A model generated the notes under the pieces. The model saw only the letters and a list, made by a program, of their open reading frames with translations, did not search any database and was not told the origin of the DNA. Below are positions 34,073-42,446 of a stretch of 64,000 nt of DNA, piece after piece. Each line of letters starts with the position of its first letter. Position 1 is the stretch's first letter. The position numbers were made by a program, and so were the translations under genes. Origin of the DNA: Palsa-504 sp963844625 (GTDB taxonomy: Bacteria; Actinomycetota; Actinomycetes; Streptosporangiales; Streptosporangiaceae); NCBI GenBank assembly GCA_963844625.1, contig CAWJPF010000018.1:1-64000 (forward strand), given 5' to 3'.

Positions 34073-34468
34073 TTAGTGGGAGAACAGGCCGCGGTAGTAC
34101 TCGAAGACGAAGCCGATCGTGGCCAACACGGTGGCCAGCATCCCGATCAGGAAGAGCCACCAGCCGATCGCCAGGCCCAGCCCCGCCGTGGCGGCGGACA
34201 GACCGAGAAACAGCGGCCACCAGCTGTGCGGGCTGAAGAAGCCGATCTCGCCGGTGCCTTGCGGGATATCGCCTTCGGGGTCGTCTTCCGGGCGCTTGGG
34301 CAGGCGACGGCCGGTGAACAGTACGTAGAAGCCGGTAAGGACCGCGAGCCCGACGGCGAGCGCGAGCGCGGTGGTCCCGGTCGGGTCCTTCGACAGATAC
34401 CAGTACACGATGTCCGTGCCACCGAAAAAGATCCCGCAGCCGAGAAACAGCCAGCCTTCGACCTTCAT
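34073..34468 (-). CDS. ctaF: cytochrome c oxidase subunit IV, actinobacterial type
   Basis: 131 residues with four helices. The sequence KVEGWLFLGCGIFFGGTDIVYWY, then IGFFSPHSWWPLFLGLSAA and FVFEYYRGLFSH is the actinobacteria-specific subunit IV, a small membrane subunit of the aa3 oxidase in the supercomplex. ATG at 34466-34468. It follows ctaD in the same direction with 133 bases between them, a gap filled by a large imperfect palindrome. Confidence 0.95.
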   Translation of the reverse strand: MKVEGWLFLGCGIFFGGTDIVYWYLSKDPTGTTALALAVGLAVLTGFYVLFTGRRLPKRPEDDPEGDIPQGTGEIGFFSPHSWWPLFLGLSAATAGLGLAIGWWLFLIGMLATVLATIGFVFEYYRGLFSH

Positions 34469-34498
34469 GGGTGAACCCTACTCTCACTCAAAAAGTTC

Positions 34499-34601
34499 GC
34501 GTTATTCAGATCTACGTCGAGGTACTCGCCGACCCTTACGTTCACCGACCGCTCGCACGGGCCAAAAAGGCCCGCGCTCGCTAGTCGGTACTGAATAACG
34601 C
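34499..34601. repeat. 103-base imperfect palindrome between ctaD and ctaF
   Basis: Outer arms GCGTTATTCAG (34499-34509) and CTGAATAACGC (34591-34601) are perfectly complementary, a middle pair ACCGAC/GTCGGT supports the stem, and a central hairpin GGGCC-AAAAA-GGCCC lies at 34559-34573. It begins directly after the ctaD stop. On the mRNA it could act as a partial terminator or a stability element that sets the ratio of ctaD to ctaF. Confidence 0.6.
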
Positions 34602-36305
34602 TCACTTGCGCGCGTTCGATATAGCCGGGATCTCCTGCTCGAGCCCCTGCGATTCGCGGCCCCACTTGATATTCGGATAGTGCGCCTCAAAGGCCGGCCG
34701 CTCGGACCTGATCCGCGGAATCCGGTAGAAATTGTGCCGCGGCGGCGGGCAGGACGTCGCCCATTCCAGGGAGCTGCAGTAACCCCATGGGTCTTCTTCG
34801 GTCACCTTTTCCCCGTGCCGCCAGGTGATGTAAACGTTCCAGAAGAACATGAGTACGGATAGGGCCAGCAGCCACGATCCGACGCTCGAGATGACGTTGA
34901 GCGTGGTCACGTTCCCGGGCAGGTCAGGGTAGTTGGCGATGCGCCTGGGCATGCCCTCGACGCCCATCCAGTGCTGGACGAGGAACGTCATGTTGAACCC
35001 GATGAACATCACCCAGAACTGGGCCTTACCGATCCGGCTGTTCAGCATCTTGCCGGTCATCTTCGGCCACCAGAAGTAGAACCCCGCGAACATCTCGAAC
35101 AGCACCGTGCCGGCCAGTACGTAATGGAAGTGCGCCACCACGAAATAGGAGTCGGACACGGCGAAGTCGAGCGGCGGCGAAGCCAGGATAATGCCGGTGA
35201 TGCCGCCGAAGAGGAATATGATAAGAAAGCCGATCGTATAGAGCATCGGCGGCTCGAAGGTGAGCTGGCCCTTCCACATGGTGCCCACCCAGTTGAAGAA
35301 CTTCACCCCGGTAGGCACCGCGATCAGGAAGGTCATGAACGCGAAGAACGGCAGCAGCACGGCGCCGGTGGTGAACATGTGGTGCGCCCACACCGTCATC
35401 GACAGGCCCGCGATCGCGATCGTCGCGGCGATCAGCGTCTTGTAGCCGAACAGCGGCTTGCGGCTGAACACGGGCAGGATCTCGGTCGCGATGCCGAAGA
35501 ACGGCAGCGCGAGAATATAGACCTCGGGATGGCCAAAGAACCAGAAAAGGTTCTGCCACAAGATGGCGCCGCCGCTGGCGGCGTCGAAGACGTGGGCGCC
35601 GAGCCGGCGGTCGATCTCGAGGACGAGCAGCGCGGCGGCGAGCACCGGGAACGCCATCAGGACCAGCATCGAGGTCAGCAGCGCGTTCCAGGTGAAGATC
35701 GGCATCCGGAACATCGTCATGCCGGGCGCGCGCATGCAGAAGATCGTGGTGACGAAGTTGACCCCGCCGAGGATGGTGCCGAAGCCGGACAGGACCAGCC
35801 CCATGATCCACATGTCCGCACCGATGCCCGGCGAGTAAATCGCGCTGGTCAGCGGGGAGTACGCGTACCAGCCGAACGACGCGGAGCCGCCCGGGGTGAT
35901 GAAGCTGAACAGCAGGATCAGGCCGCCGAACGTGAACAGGTAGTAGCTCAGCAGGTTGAGCCGGGGGAACGCCACGTCGGGCGCGCCAATCTGCAGCGGT
36001 ATCAGCTCGTTCGCGAACCCGATGAACAAAGGGGTGGCGAACAGCAGCAGCATCAGCGTGCCGTGCATGGTGAACAGCTCGTTGTACTGCTGGTCGGACA
36101 CGATGTGCTCGTTCGGGCCGAGCAGCTGGATCCGCATGATCAACGCCATGATCCCGGCGCAGAGGAAGAAGAAGAACGAGGTGATCAGGTACATGTGCCC
36201 GATGATCTTGTGATCAGTCGAGGACAGCCACCCGGCGAGGATGGATCCCTTGCGTTCAGTCTTCGGCGACTCGTAACCGATGGCCGGCCGTTCGATCGTG
36301 GTCAC
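34602..36305 (-). CDS. ctaD: cytochrome c oxidase subunit I
   Basis: 567 residues from the GTG at 36303-36305 (start TTIERPAIGYESP), preceded by GGGAG and overlapping the ctaC stop by four bases. Twelve helices. It carries heme a, heme a3 and CuB: the heme a His in helix II region (NELFTMHGTLMLL), CuB site WFFGHPEVYILALP and AHHMFTTG, proton-channel Lys region GYKTLIAATIAI, and heme ligands in YFVVAHFHYVLAG. A terminal oxidase of the aa3 type in the plasma membrane. Confidence 0.97.
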   Translation of the reverse strand: MTTIERPAIGYESPKTERKGSILAGWLSSTDHKIIGHMYLITSFFFFLCAGIMALIMRIQLLGPNEHIVSDQQYNELFTMHGTLMLLLFATPLFIGFANELIPLQIGAPDVAFPRLNLLSYYLFTFGGLILLFSFITPGGSASFGWYAYSPLTSAIYSPGIGADMWIMGLVLSGFGTILGGVNFVTTIFCMRAPGMTMFRMPIFTWNALLTSMLVLMAFPVLAAALLVLEIDRRLGAHVFDAASGGAILWQNLFWFFGHPEVYILALPFFGIATEILPVFSRKPLFGYKTLIAATIAIAGLSMTVWAHHMFTTGAVLLPFFAFMTFLIAVPTGVKFFNWVGTMWKGQLTFEPPMLYTIGFLIIFLFGGITGIILASPPLDFAVSDSYFVVAHFHYVLAGTVLFEMFAGFYFWWPKMTGKMLNSRIGKAQFWVMFIGFNMTFLVQHWMGVEGMPRRIANYPDLPGNVTTLNVISSVGSWLLALSVLMFFWNVYITWRHGEKVTEEDPWGYCSSLEWATSCPPPRHNFYRIPRIRSERPAFEAHYPNIKWGRESQGLEQEIPAISNARK

Positions 36306-37129
36306 TGCGTGCTCCCGGATGAACTCTGTGCCGCCTGCTGGACGGCCATGTACGCCTGGAATTGCTGCGGTGTCACGACCTTCAGGGTAAACAGCATCCG
36401 GCTGTGGTAAAGGCCGCACAGCTCACTGCAATGCCCGATGTAGGTCCCCGTCTGCGTGGCGGTGATCTCGAAATGGTTCGGGTGACCTGGGATGACATCT
36501 CGCTTGAACAAGAACTCGGGCACCCAGAACGCGTGGATGACGTCATCAGACGTCAGGTTGAACCTGACGGTTTCCCCGGTCGGGATCTCGAGCACCGGCA
36601 GCGGGCCCTCGCCGTACATGTTGCCGGTGCTGGTCACGCCGTACTGCGGGTAGTTGAACTGCCAGCTCCACTGGAACCCGAGCACGTTCACCGTCACGGC
36701 CGGCTTGGCCGACAGATTGTCGATGTAGTTCTCGTCCTTCGCGGTGAAGTAGAACAGCACCGCGATCAGCACGAACGGCACCGCCGTGTACATGATCTCG
36801 ATCGGCATGTTGTAGCGCGCCTGCGGCGGCAGCTTGTCCCCGCGCTTGCGGTGGAAGATCACCGCCCACAGGATCAGCCCCCAGACCAGCACGCCGACGG
36901 CCAGGCCCGCGATCCAGGAGCCCTGCCAGAGGGACAGGACGGTCTTGCCCTGCTCGGTGATGGGCTTGGGGAAGCCAAGCCGGGTGAAGGTGTCATTCGT
37001 GCAGCCGGTCAGGCCGAGGACCACGATGGTAAGCGCGACCGTCATGCCCGTCGCGCGCTTGACGCGCGCCCGGCGGGGCACAGGGGGTCGGGGCCTGCCC
37101 GAGCCCTTTTCGGCGTTGTCGGTAGTCAA
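36302..37129 (-). CDS. ctaC: cytochrome c oxidase subunit II
   Basis: About 275 residues from a TTG at 37127-37129 that follows AGGAAGG by eight bases; an ATG at 37198 is the alternative and adds 23 residues. A lipoprotein signal ends at LGLTGC, followed by two helices and the CuA domain: GFQWSWQFNYP, DVIHAFWVPEF, and the CuA ligands HCSELCGLYHSRM. It accepts electrons from QcrC outside the membrane. Coupled to ctaD by GTGA. Confidence 0.95.
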   Translation of the reverse strand: MTTDNAEKGSGRPRPPVPRRARVKRATGMTVALTIVVLGLTGCTNDTFTRLGFPKPITEQGKTVLSLWQGSWIAGLAVGVLVWGLILWAVIFHRKRGDKLPPQARYNMPIEIMYTAVPFVLIAVLFYFTAKDENYIDNLSAKPAVTVNVLGFQWSWQFNYPQYGVTSTGNMYGEGPLPVLEIPTGETVRFNLTSDDVIHAFWVPEFLFKRDVIPGHPNHFEITATQTGTYIGHCSELCGLYHSRMLFTLKVVTPQQFQAYMAVQQAAQSSSGSTQ

Positions 37130-37299
37130 GGCGAGGGCCTTCCTCGGTTCTGCTACAACGTGTCGTGCAAACAGTATCGCGCACCACGCGCGGGTCATCT
37201 AGGACCCCACGGGTTTGCGTCATCTTTGCGCCCGATCTTTGCTTGGGCGCGCGTACCAGGGCCGGCGGCGGGCATGATGGAGGGCGTGAGGCAGTGCGC

Positions 37300-37665
37300 A
37301 TGACCGGGCGTCGCAGGAATCTGTTCGGCCGAGGGGCCGTCCGGGACCCGGCCCACGGTACGGACCATCAGGGCGCCGACGCCAGTTCCGTCTCTTTTCC
37401 TGAGGCCGAACGAACCGTGGTACCAGCGCCTGTACCGGCGGTCACGCTGACGATCGACGCGCTGGGGCGCAAGTGCCCGATCCCCATCATCATGCTCGCG
37501 GAGCAGATCAGGGACATCCCGCTGGGCGCCGTGGTGGCGGTCCTTGCGGACGACCCCGCGGCCTACACCGACATACCTTCCTGGTGCGCGATGAAGGCGC
37601 AGGAGTTCGCGGGATGCCAGGAGCTGCCGCGCGGCTGGGCCCTGTATATCCGCCGCAGGCTCTGA
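37300..37665 (+). CDS. TusA/SirA-like sulfur-carrier family protein
   Basis: 121 residues from the ATG at 37300. The C-terminal 75 residues form a TusA-like domain with ALGRKCPIPIIMLAEQI, including the characteristic Cys in a CPxP motif, and a second Cys pair in WCAMKAQEFAGCQEL. The N-terminal 45 residues look disordered. TusA proteins carry sulfur for tRNA or cofactor synthesis; other family members regulate. Genes for iron-sulfur insertion lie 4 kb away. It is divergent from ctaC. Confidence 0.83.
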   Translation: MTGRRRNLFGRGAVRDPAHGTDHQGADASSVSFPEAERTVVPAPVPAVTLTIDALGRKCPIPIIMLAEQIRDIPLGAVVAVLADDPAAYTDIPSWCAMKAQEFAGCQELPRGWALYIRRRL

Positions 37666-37675
37666 CGAGTCCTAA

Positions 37676-38440
37676 GGTCTGTCCCGTAGATCTTGGGTGG
37701 GCGGCTGAAGCCCGGCTCAGATGCGGGTGCTGCCGGTGCCGCCTAGCCGGGTAGGTGTCACCCTGGCCTGTCCTGCCTCGTCAGGCTCCTGCCGCCGCTG
37801 ACGTCCCAGCGTCCCTGCGCTCCCGCACCGGTTACCGCGGAAGATCGGGCCGATGCGGATGATCCGGGCCCTTGGGTAAGCGTTCCAAAGTAACGTGTGT
37901 TAGCGGTGTGTCGTCGCGTCCGCTGTGGTACGGGCGGCAGCGTTCCGCTGTCGTCCGTTTTGCGGTATCCGCGTGGCTGATCCGGTGTCCTGGCGTGTGA
38001 CTGTGACATGAAACTGGGGTTTCAGCACGCCAGCGTGTGCTGGAACCGGGGTTTCATGTCATTGCCGGCGCCCCGGGCCGCTGATTCGCGCTGCCGGGGG
38101 AACGGGACGGACTGGTACAAGCCGGGCATACGCTACCATAGCGCCCATCGGGGCGCTACGCGCCGGGAACTCACCTTAGTCTGGAACGCTCACGGCGGGT
38201 ACCTGATCATCCGCGTAAGCCCGATTTTCCAATCTTTTCCTGGGCCGGGCCTAGGCCGGGGCCGTAGGACCGCGAACGGGTCACCGGGACCCCGCCCGCC
38301 CCATCAGCCCCTGACATGGGGCTGGGCACCAGCCCGGCGAAACGGCATGCGCCTGCGGGCCCGGAACCAGCGGCTGCCCGGGCGCCCAGCGGCTGCCCGG
38401 GCGCCCAGCGGCCGCCGCCAAGATCTACGGGACAGGCCCT
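37676..38440. repeat. non-coding element with terminal inverted repeats, copy B
   Basis: The ends share a perfect 18-base inverted repeat CTGTCCCGTAGATCTTGG (left about 37678-37695, right the complement at about 38418-38435). The outer parts match copy A at 16303-16856 in inverted orientation; the middle (about 37860-38210) is absent from A and contains the hairpin at 38008-38057. Only short random frames occur, and there is no transposase. It occupies almost all of the 800-base gap between the TusA-like gene and the CtaG-like gene. Confidence 0.75.
38008..38057. repeat. hairpin related to the one at 28041-28090
   Basis: The arms begin ATGAAACTGGGGTTTCAGCAC and end with the near complement (GTGCTGGAACCGGGGTTTCAT). 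The stem has about three central mismatches. Both the arm sequence and the loop region are close to those of the hairpin at 28041-28090, so the two belong to one family of dispersed palindromes. Confidence 0.65.
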
Positions 38441-38473
38441 AGGTGATAGCCGGCCTTAGCTGGCGGGCGGCCT

Positions 38474-39520
38474 TCAGATGGATTTGAAGCGGCCGGTAAA
38501 GCGGGGATCGTCTTCCCACCATGGCTTAGCCCCCGCAGGCTCCTCCGCACGGTCCGGCTCTCCGGGTGCCGTGGCGGCGGTCTTGAGCTCGGCTTCCTTG
38601 GCATCCAGGTCGGCGTCGACCCGGGCCGCTTCTGACTCGTCCTCACGCATCATGTGGATCAGCTGCGCGGCCAGGAACGGCAGGCCGACGAGGTCGCCGA
38701 GGACCCAGAGCACTCCCCCGGCGATCACCTCGTCGGTCGCTAGCGTGGGTCCCCAGGGCCTGGCCAGCGCGTGGTAGTAGGCCGCGCCGATCAGGTTCTG
38801 GTTGGCGATGACCGCAACCCCGAGGAAGGCGTCACCGATCACCTCCGCACCGGTGATCCACATGGCGACCGCGTAGGAGTATTTCCTGGGCACCGGATCC
38901 ACCCGCAGCAGCGTCCAGAAGAACACGAACCCGGGCACCATCAGCGCCAGGTAGGTAAGCTCGCGTACCGCGCCGCTGTAGTACACCGCGGTGAACCAGG
39001 ACGTAAAGAACATCACGAACGGCACGGCCACCAGGGCGAACGTCGTGATGGCCGGAAAGGTGAGGACCCGGGCGGCGGGTGAGCGGATAGCCGCCTCGAT
39101 GCGCCGGCCGACCCGCGGGAACACCGCGACGGTCAGTGAGATCGGACGCCCGAGCGTGAGGAACAGCGGCACCACGAGAACGAGCAGCACCGTCTGTACC
39201 GCCCGTGCGTACATCAAGACCGGCTGGTAAACGCCCACCCAGGACATCGTCGCGATCACCAGGACACCGAGGCCCAAGCCGAGAAACCAGATTCGCCGCG
39301 CGACCGGCCAGGCTTCGCGCCTGTGCGTTCCGGCGAGATAGCAACCGCCGAGGATGACGACGAGCGCCGTCATCGCCGGATCGAACGTCCACTCCGTGAA
39401 CGCACGGGTCAGCGTCAGGGCAGGCGGACCGTGGTACGCGGTATCAGTGAGCGCGGGCGCAAGAGCGCGGGCGAGCACGGGCAGGCCTCCAGACGTGAGC
39501 GCGGTTCCCATGCCAGCCAC
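38474..39520 (-). CDS. cytochrome c oxidase assembly protein, caa3 CtaG family
   Basis: 348 residues, seven or more helices. The sequence AFTEWTFDPAMTALVVILGGCYLAG and VYQPVLMYARAVQTVLLVLVVPLFLTLGRP, then PFVMFFTSWFTAVYYSG match the caa3_CtaG (DUF1404-like) family, which helps copper delivery to the oxidase. The C-terminal 60 residues are cytoplasmic, acidic and end RFTGRFKSI. First codon GTG at 39518-39520, or ATG three codons later. Placed close to ctaCDF, which supports the role. Confidence 0.87.
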   Translation of the reverse strand: MAGMGTALTSGGLPVLARALAPALTDTAYHGPPALTLTRAFTEWTFDPAMTALVVILGGCYLAGTHRREAWPVARRIWFLGLGLGVLVIATMSWVGVYQPVLMYARAVQTVLLVLVVPLFLTLGRPISLTVAVFPRVGRRIEAAIRSPAARVLTFPAITTFALVAVPFVMFFTSWFTAVYYSGAVRELTYLALMVPGFVFFWTLLRVDPVPRKYSYAVAMWITGAEVIGDAFLGVAVIANQNLIGAAYYHALARPWGPTLATDEVIAGGVLWVLGDLVGLPFLAAQLIHMMREDESEAARVDADLDAKEAELKTAATAPGEPDRAEEPAGAKPWWEDDPRFTGRFKSI

Positions 39521-39602
39521 GCTACCGCCGCCGGTGCGCGGCCGGACGGGCGGTGCGGGGCGAGTGGAGCGGTTACCCGAGCGCGGCGGGAGTGCCGCGG
39601 GT

Positions 39603-40241
39603 TTACGAGCCGGGCGTTACGGGGCTGACGTAGAGGATCTGGGTGGGCTTGGCGCAGCCCTGCGCGGCGCTGGGGACGTCGATGGAGGCCTTCTGGTTGG
39701 GCGGGTAGATCCGCAGGTACGTCGCCTTGGTCGGGCTGCATGAGGCGGGCGGGAAGTTCAGCGCGTCCACGATCTGGAGGACGGCGTGGCCGGTTGCCCC
39801 TGGGGCCAGCATGACCAGCGTGACGGGGGTGGTCGTGCTCCGCTTGGCGGCCAGGCCGATCTGCGTGGACGGCGGCCCGGAAACCAGCGAGACGCCCGGA
39901 TAGCCGTACAGCGTGCACGACGTGCTGCCGATGTTCGTGAAGTCGATGTTCTGGTCCGTACCGCCGGCGTAACCATTCGGGGAGGAGATCTTGACCCGCA
40001 GGGAACTGGTCGGGCAGGCGGGGGCCGCGGCCGCGGAGGAGCCGGTCGCGGCCGGCGCCGCGGAGGCGGACGCGGCCGGGGCCGTCGGGCTGGCCGTCAC
40101 CGTGACGGTGGCGCTCGGCGCGGCCGGCGGGCTTGAAGAGGACGAACAGCCGGCCGCGACGCAGGTGAACGCCGCGGCCGCGATGGCCAGCAGGCCAGCC
40201 CTGGAAAACTGTGTCCCTGGAAACACTGTGGTGCCCTTCAC
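39603..40241 (-). CDS. DUF4232 lipoprotein
   Basis: 212 residues. The signal peptide ends with the lipobox VAAGC, and a Ser/Pro/Thr/Ala-rich spacer of about 45 residues leads to a DUF4232 domain (SLRVKISSPNGYAGG, FTNIGSTSCTLYGYPGVSLV) with four cysteines in the mature part. Such domains are common in secreted actinobacterial proteins of unknown role. Anchored outside the membrane. It ends about 80 bases from the CtaG-like gene start, and the next gene upstream (40271) also encodes an exported protein. Confidence 0.85.
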   Translation of the reverse strand: MKGTTVFPGTQFSRAGLLAIAAAAFTCVAAGCSSSSSPPAAPSATVTVTASPTAPAASASAAPAATGSSAAAAPACPTSSLRVKISSPNGYAGGTDQNIDFTNIGSTSCTLYGYPGVSLVSGPPSTQIGLAAKRSTTTPVTLVMLAPGATGHAVLQIVDALNFPPASCSPTKATYLRIYPPNQKASIDVPSAAQGCAKPTQILYVSPVTPGS

Positions 40242-40270
40242 GCAGGTGGCGGCTCAGACGCCGGTCAGCA

Positions 40271-40816
40271 TTATGACGTCGTTACGGGCACTCGGGTTGG
40301 CGTCCCGGACCAAGCCGGCAGCGTGCTGGTCTGGGTCACCGGCGCGGTCACCCACTTGTGCGTGAGGTAATCGTAGTAGCGCGGCCGCGGGCCGGTGAGG
40401 ATGACAGTCATCATCGTGTAGCGGCGCTCACCCGGGTGGTTCTGCACCGTGGCGTCACCCCAGAAGAGCACCACCGCGGGATAGCTACGGAAGTGCCCGG
40501 CCGCGCAGTACGGCAGGCAGTCGTTTTCCGCCAGCACGCCCTTGGCGCTGGCCAGGCCGGACGTCCAGCTGGTCCAGGAGAGCTTGCCCACGTAGGAATT
40601 AGTGTCCGCGCACGTGAGGATGTAGGTCTTCGGCTCGACCAGGGCCGGCTGGGCCGGGCAGTCGAAGACGACCGGCGGCGCCGACGTGACGTAAGGCGCG
40701 GCGGTGCTGGCCACCGGATGCGCCGGGGTGGCGCTCGCCGATAGCGTCAGGCCCAGGGCCAATCCGCCCACGGCGAGCCCCGAGGCGATGGCCGTGATCA
40801 GGCGTCCCCGTGTCAT
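40271..40816 (-). CDS. secreted protein of unknown function
   Basis: 181 residues. A signal peptide (LITAIASGLAVGGLALGLTLSASA) with cleavage near Ala-Thr-Pro. The mature part has four cysteines (VFDCPAQPAL, LTCADTN, NDCLPYCAAG), the segment LSWTSWTSGLASAKGVLAEN and a conserved core YPAVVLFWGDATVQNHPGE. It resembles a family of small exported actinobacterial proteins I cannot name. It may share a transcript with the DUF4232 lipoprotein, 29 bases downstream. Confidence 0.75.
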   Translation of the reverse strand: MTRGRLITAIASGLAVGGLALGLTLSASATPAHPVASTAAPYVTSAPPVVFDCPAQPALVEPKTYILTCADTNSYVGKLSWTSWTSGLASAKGVLAENDCLPYCAAGHFRSYPAVVLFWGDATVQNHPGERRYTMMTVILTGPRPRYYDYLTHKWVTAPVTQTSTLPAWSGTPTRVPVTTS

Positions 40817-40932
40817 GATTGTCCTCCCGCGGTAAAGCTGACTCTAGCTCTGAGACGGCACACGGGGAGTGCAGGTTGCGTTAAACAGTGGCCGGAGGCA
40901 AGCACCACTGCTCGTTCGGCAAAAATAGGTTT

Positions 40933-41913
40933 TTAGCTGGGCAGGTGCTCAGCTACCTCGGCGGCCGGGTCGTCGCCGTAGGCGACGGCGAAACGATCCG
41001 CCAGCGGACCTGGCTTCAGCTCGTACTCCTGCGGACCGGTGGCCTCCAGGGCGTGTACGGCCATCAGGTTACCGAGCTGCGCGGCGCGTTCCAGCGACAG
41101 GCCCCACGCCACCGCGGCGAGGAAACCCGAGCGGAACGCGTCACCGGAGCCGGTCGGGTCGGCGGGCTGGGCGTCCGCCACCCCCGGGACCGTGATCGGC
41201 GGCTGCCCGGCCTGCTCGATCCTGGCCCCTTGGGCGCCGAGCGTGGTGATCCGGACCTGGACCCGCTTCAGCATCTCCGCGGTGCCCCAGCCGGACTTGC
41301 GCTCGATCAGGGCTTCCTCGTACTCGTTGCCGAACAGGTAGGCGGCACCGTCGACCAGCTCGCGGACCTGCTCGTCGCCGAGAATACGGGCCAGCTGCTG
41401 GGACGGGTCGGCCGCGAACGCTAGCCCTGAGTCCCGGCACTGCGCAGTATGGGTCACCATGGCCCCGGGGTCGCTGGCCCCGATCAGGACCAGGTCGATC
41501 CCGCCGTGGCTGGCGGCCAGCGGCACGAGGTCGATCTCGCCGTCCTCGCTCATCGCGCCCGCGTAGAACGAGCCGATCTGGTTCCCGTCCTGGTCGGTGG
41601 TGCAGACGAAACGCGCGGTGTGGTGCAGCACGGACTCCCGCACGCCCGCGGTGCTCACGCCATGGTCCTCGAGCCAGCGCCGGTAGTCCTCGAAGTCCGC
41701 CCCCACCGCGCCGACTAGCAGCGGGCGCAAGCCGAGCACGCCCAGGCCGAAGGCGATGTTGGCCGCTACCCCGCCGCGACGGATGGCCAGGTCATCGACA
41801 AGAAACGACAGCGACACCTTGTCGAGTTTGTCCGCGATCAGCTGATCGGTGAACTTGCCGGGAAACGTCATCAAGTGGTCGGTCGCGATTGATCCCGTGA
41901 CCGCGATACGCAC
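40933..41913 (-). CDS. adoK: adenosine kinase, PfkB family
   Basis: 326 residues. PfkB signatures: IAVTGSIATDHLMTFPGKF, RRGGVAANIAFGLGVLG and ADPTGSGDAFRSGFLAAVAW with the catalytic Asp. The whole sequence follows the mycobacterial adenosine kinase (Rv2202c) closely, including SFYAGAMSEDGEI and AFAADPSQQLARI, from memory. It phosphorylates adenosine to AMP. The neighbouring ErpA/HesB gene 20 bases upstream is also next to it in mycobacteria, which supports the identity. Confidence 0.9.
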   Translation of the reverse strand: MRIAVTGSIATDHLMTFPGKFTDQLIADKLDKVSLSFLVDDLAIRRGGVAANIAFGLGVLGLRPLLVGAVGADFEDYRRWLEDHGVSTAGVRESVLHHTARFVCTTDQDGNQIGSFYAGAMSEDGEIDLVPLAASHGGIDLVLIGASDPGAMVTHTAQCRDSGLAFAADPSQQLARILGDEQVRELVDGAAYLFGNEYEEALIERKSGWGTAEMLKRVQVRITTLGAQGARIEQAGQPPITVPGVADAQPADPTGSGDAFRSGFLAAVAWGLSLERAAQLGNLMAVHALEATGPQEYELKPGPLADRFAVAYGDDPAAEVAEHLPS

Positions 41914-41933
41914 GGTGGCTACCCGACCCGGCG

Positions 41934-42299
41934 TCAGTGGAAGGAATCGCCGCAGGCGCAGGAACCCGTCGCATTCGGGTTGTCTATCGTGAAGCCTTGC
42001 TTCTCGATCGTGTCGACGAAGTCGATGGTCGCGCCCATCAGGTACGGGGCGCTCATCTTGTCGGTCACGACCTGGACGCCGCTGAAGTCGCTGACGATGT
42101 CGCCGTCGATGTCGCGCTCGTCGAAGTAGAGCTGGTACTTAAGCCCCGAGCAGCCGCCCGGCTGGACCGCGATGCGCAGCCTGAGATCGTTGCGTCCCTC
42201 TTGCGCGAGCAGGCCGCTCACCTTGGCTGCCGCGCCATCGGTCAGGACAATTCCCTGGGTGGCCTCTTGCCCCTGCGTGGCCTCTTGCTGAACAGTCAC
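41934..42299 (-). CDS. erpA: iron-sulfur cluster insertion protein (ErpA/HesB)
   Basis: 121 residues from a GTG at 42297-42299 that follows GGGAG; an ATG at 42320 adds seven residues. The A-type carrier marks are the cluster-binding cysteines in GGCSGLKYQLYF and GSCACGDSFH. It hands iron-sulfur clusters to apoproteins in the cytoplasm. The N-terminus has a duplicated segment QEATQG-QEATQG encoded by a 15-18 base repeat. Followed by adoK. Confidence 0.92.
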   Translation of the reverse strand: MTVQQEATQGQEATQGIVLTDGAAAKVSGLLAQEGRNDLRLRIAVQPGGCSGLKYQLYFDERDIDGDIVSDFSGVQVVTDKMSAPYLMGATIDFVDTIEKQGFTIDNPNATGSCACGDSFH

Positions 42300-42446
42300 C
42301 TTGGCTCCCGCCTTGCTCATGTGCCGCTTGCGCGGCGTCGGGCTCGTGTGTCGCATGCGTGCGGCGCGGGATTTGCTCCCACGTGCAGTCCCAACGATAT
42401 GCGGTGCGCCCGCATTCCAGCCACTCCTAGCCGGTTTACATGTGCT

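Noticed and set aside
37860..38210. Possible small gene in the middle of repeat copy B
   Set aside because: Only short frames without ribosome sites; the segment is dominated by the hairpin at 38008-38057.
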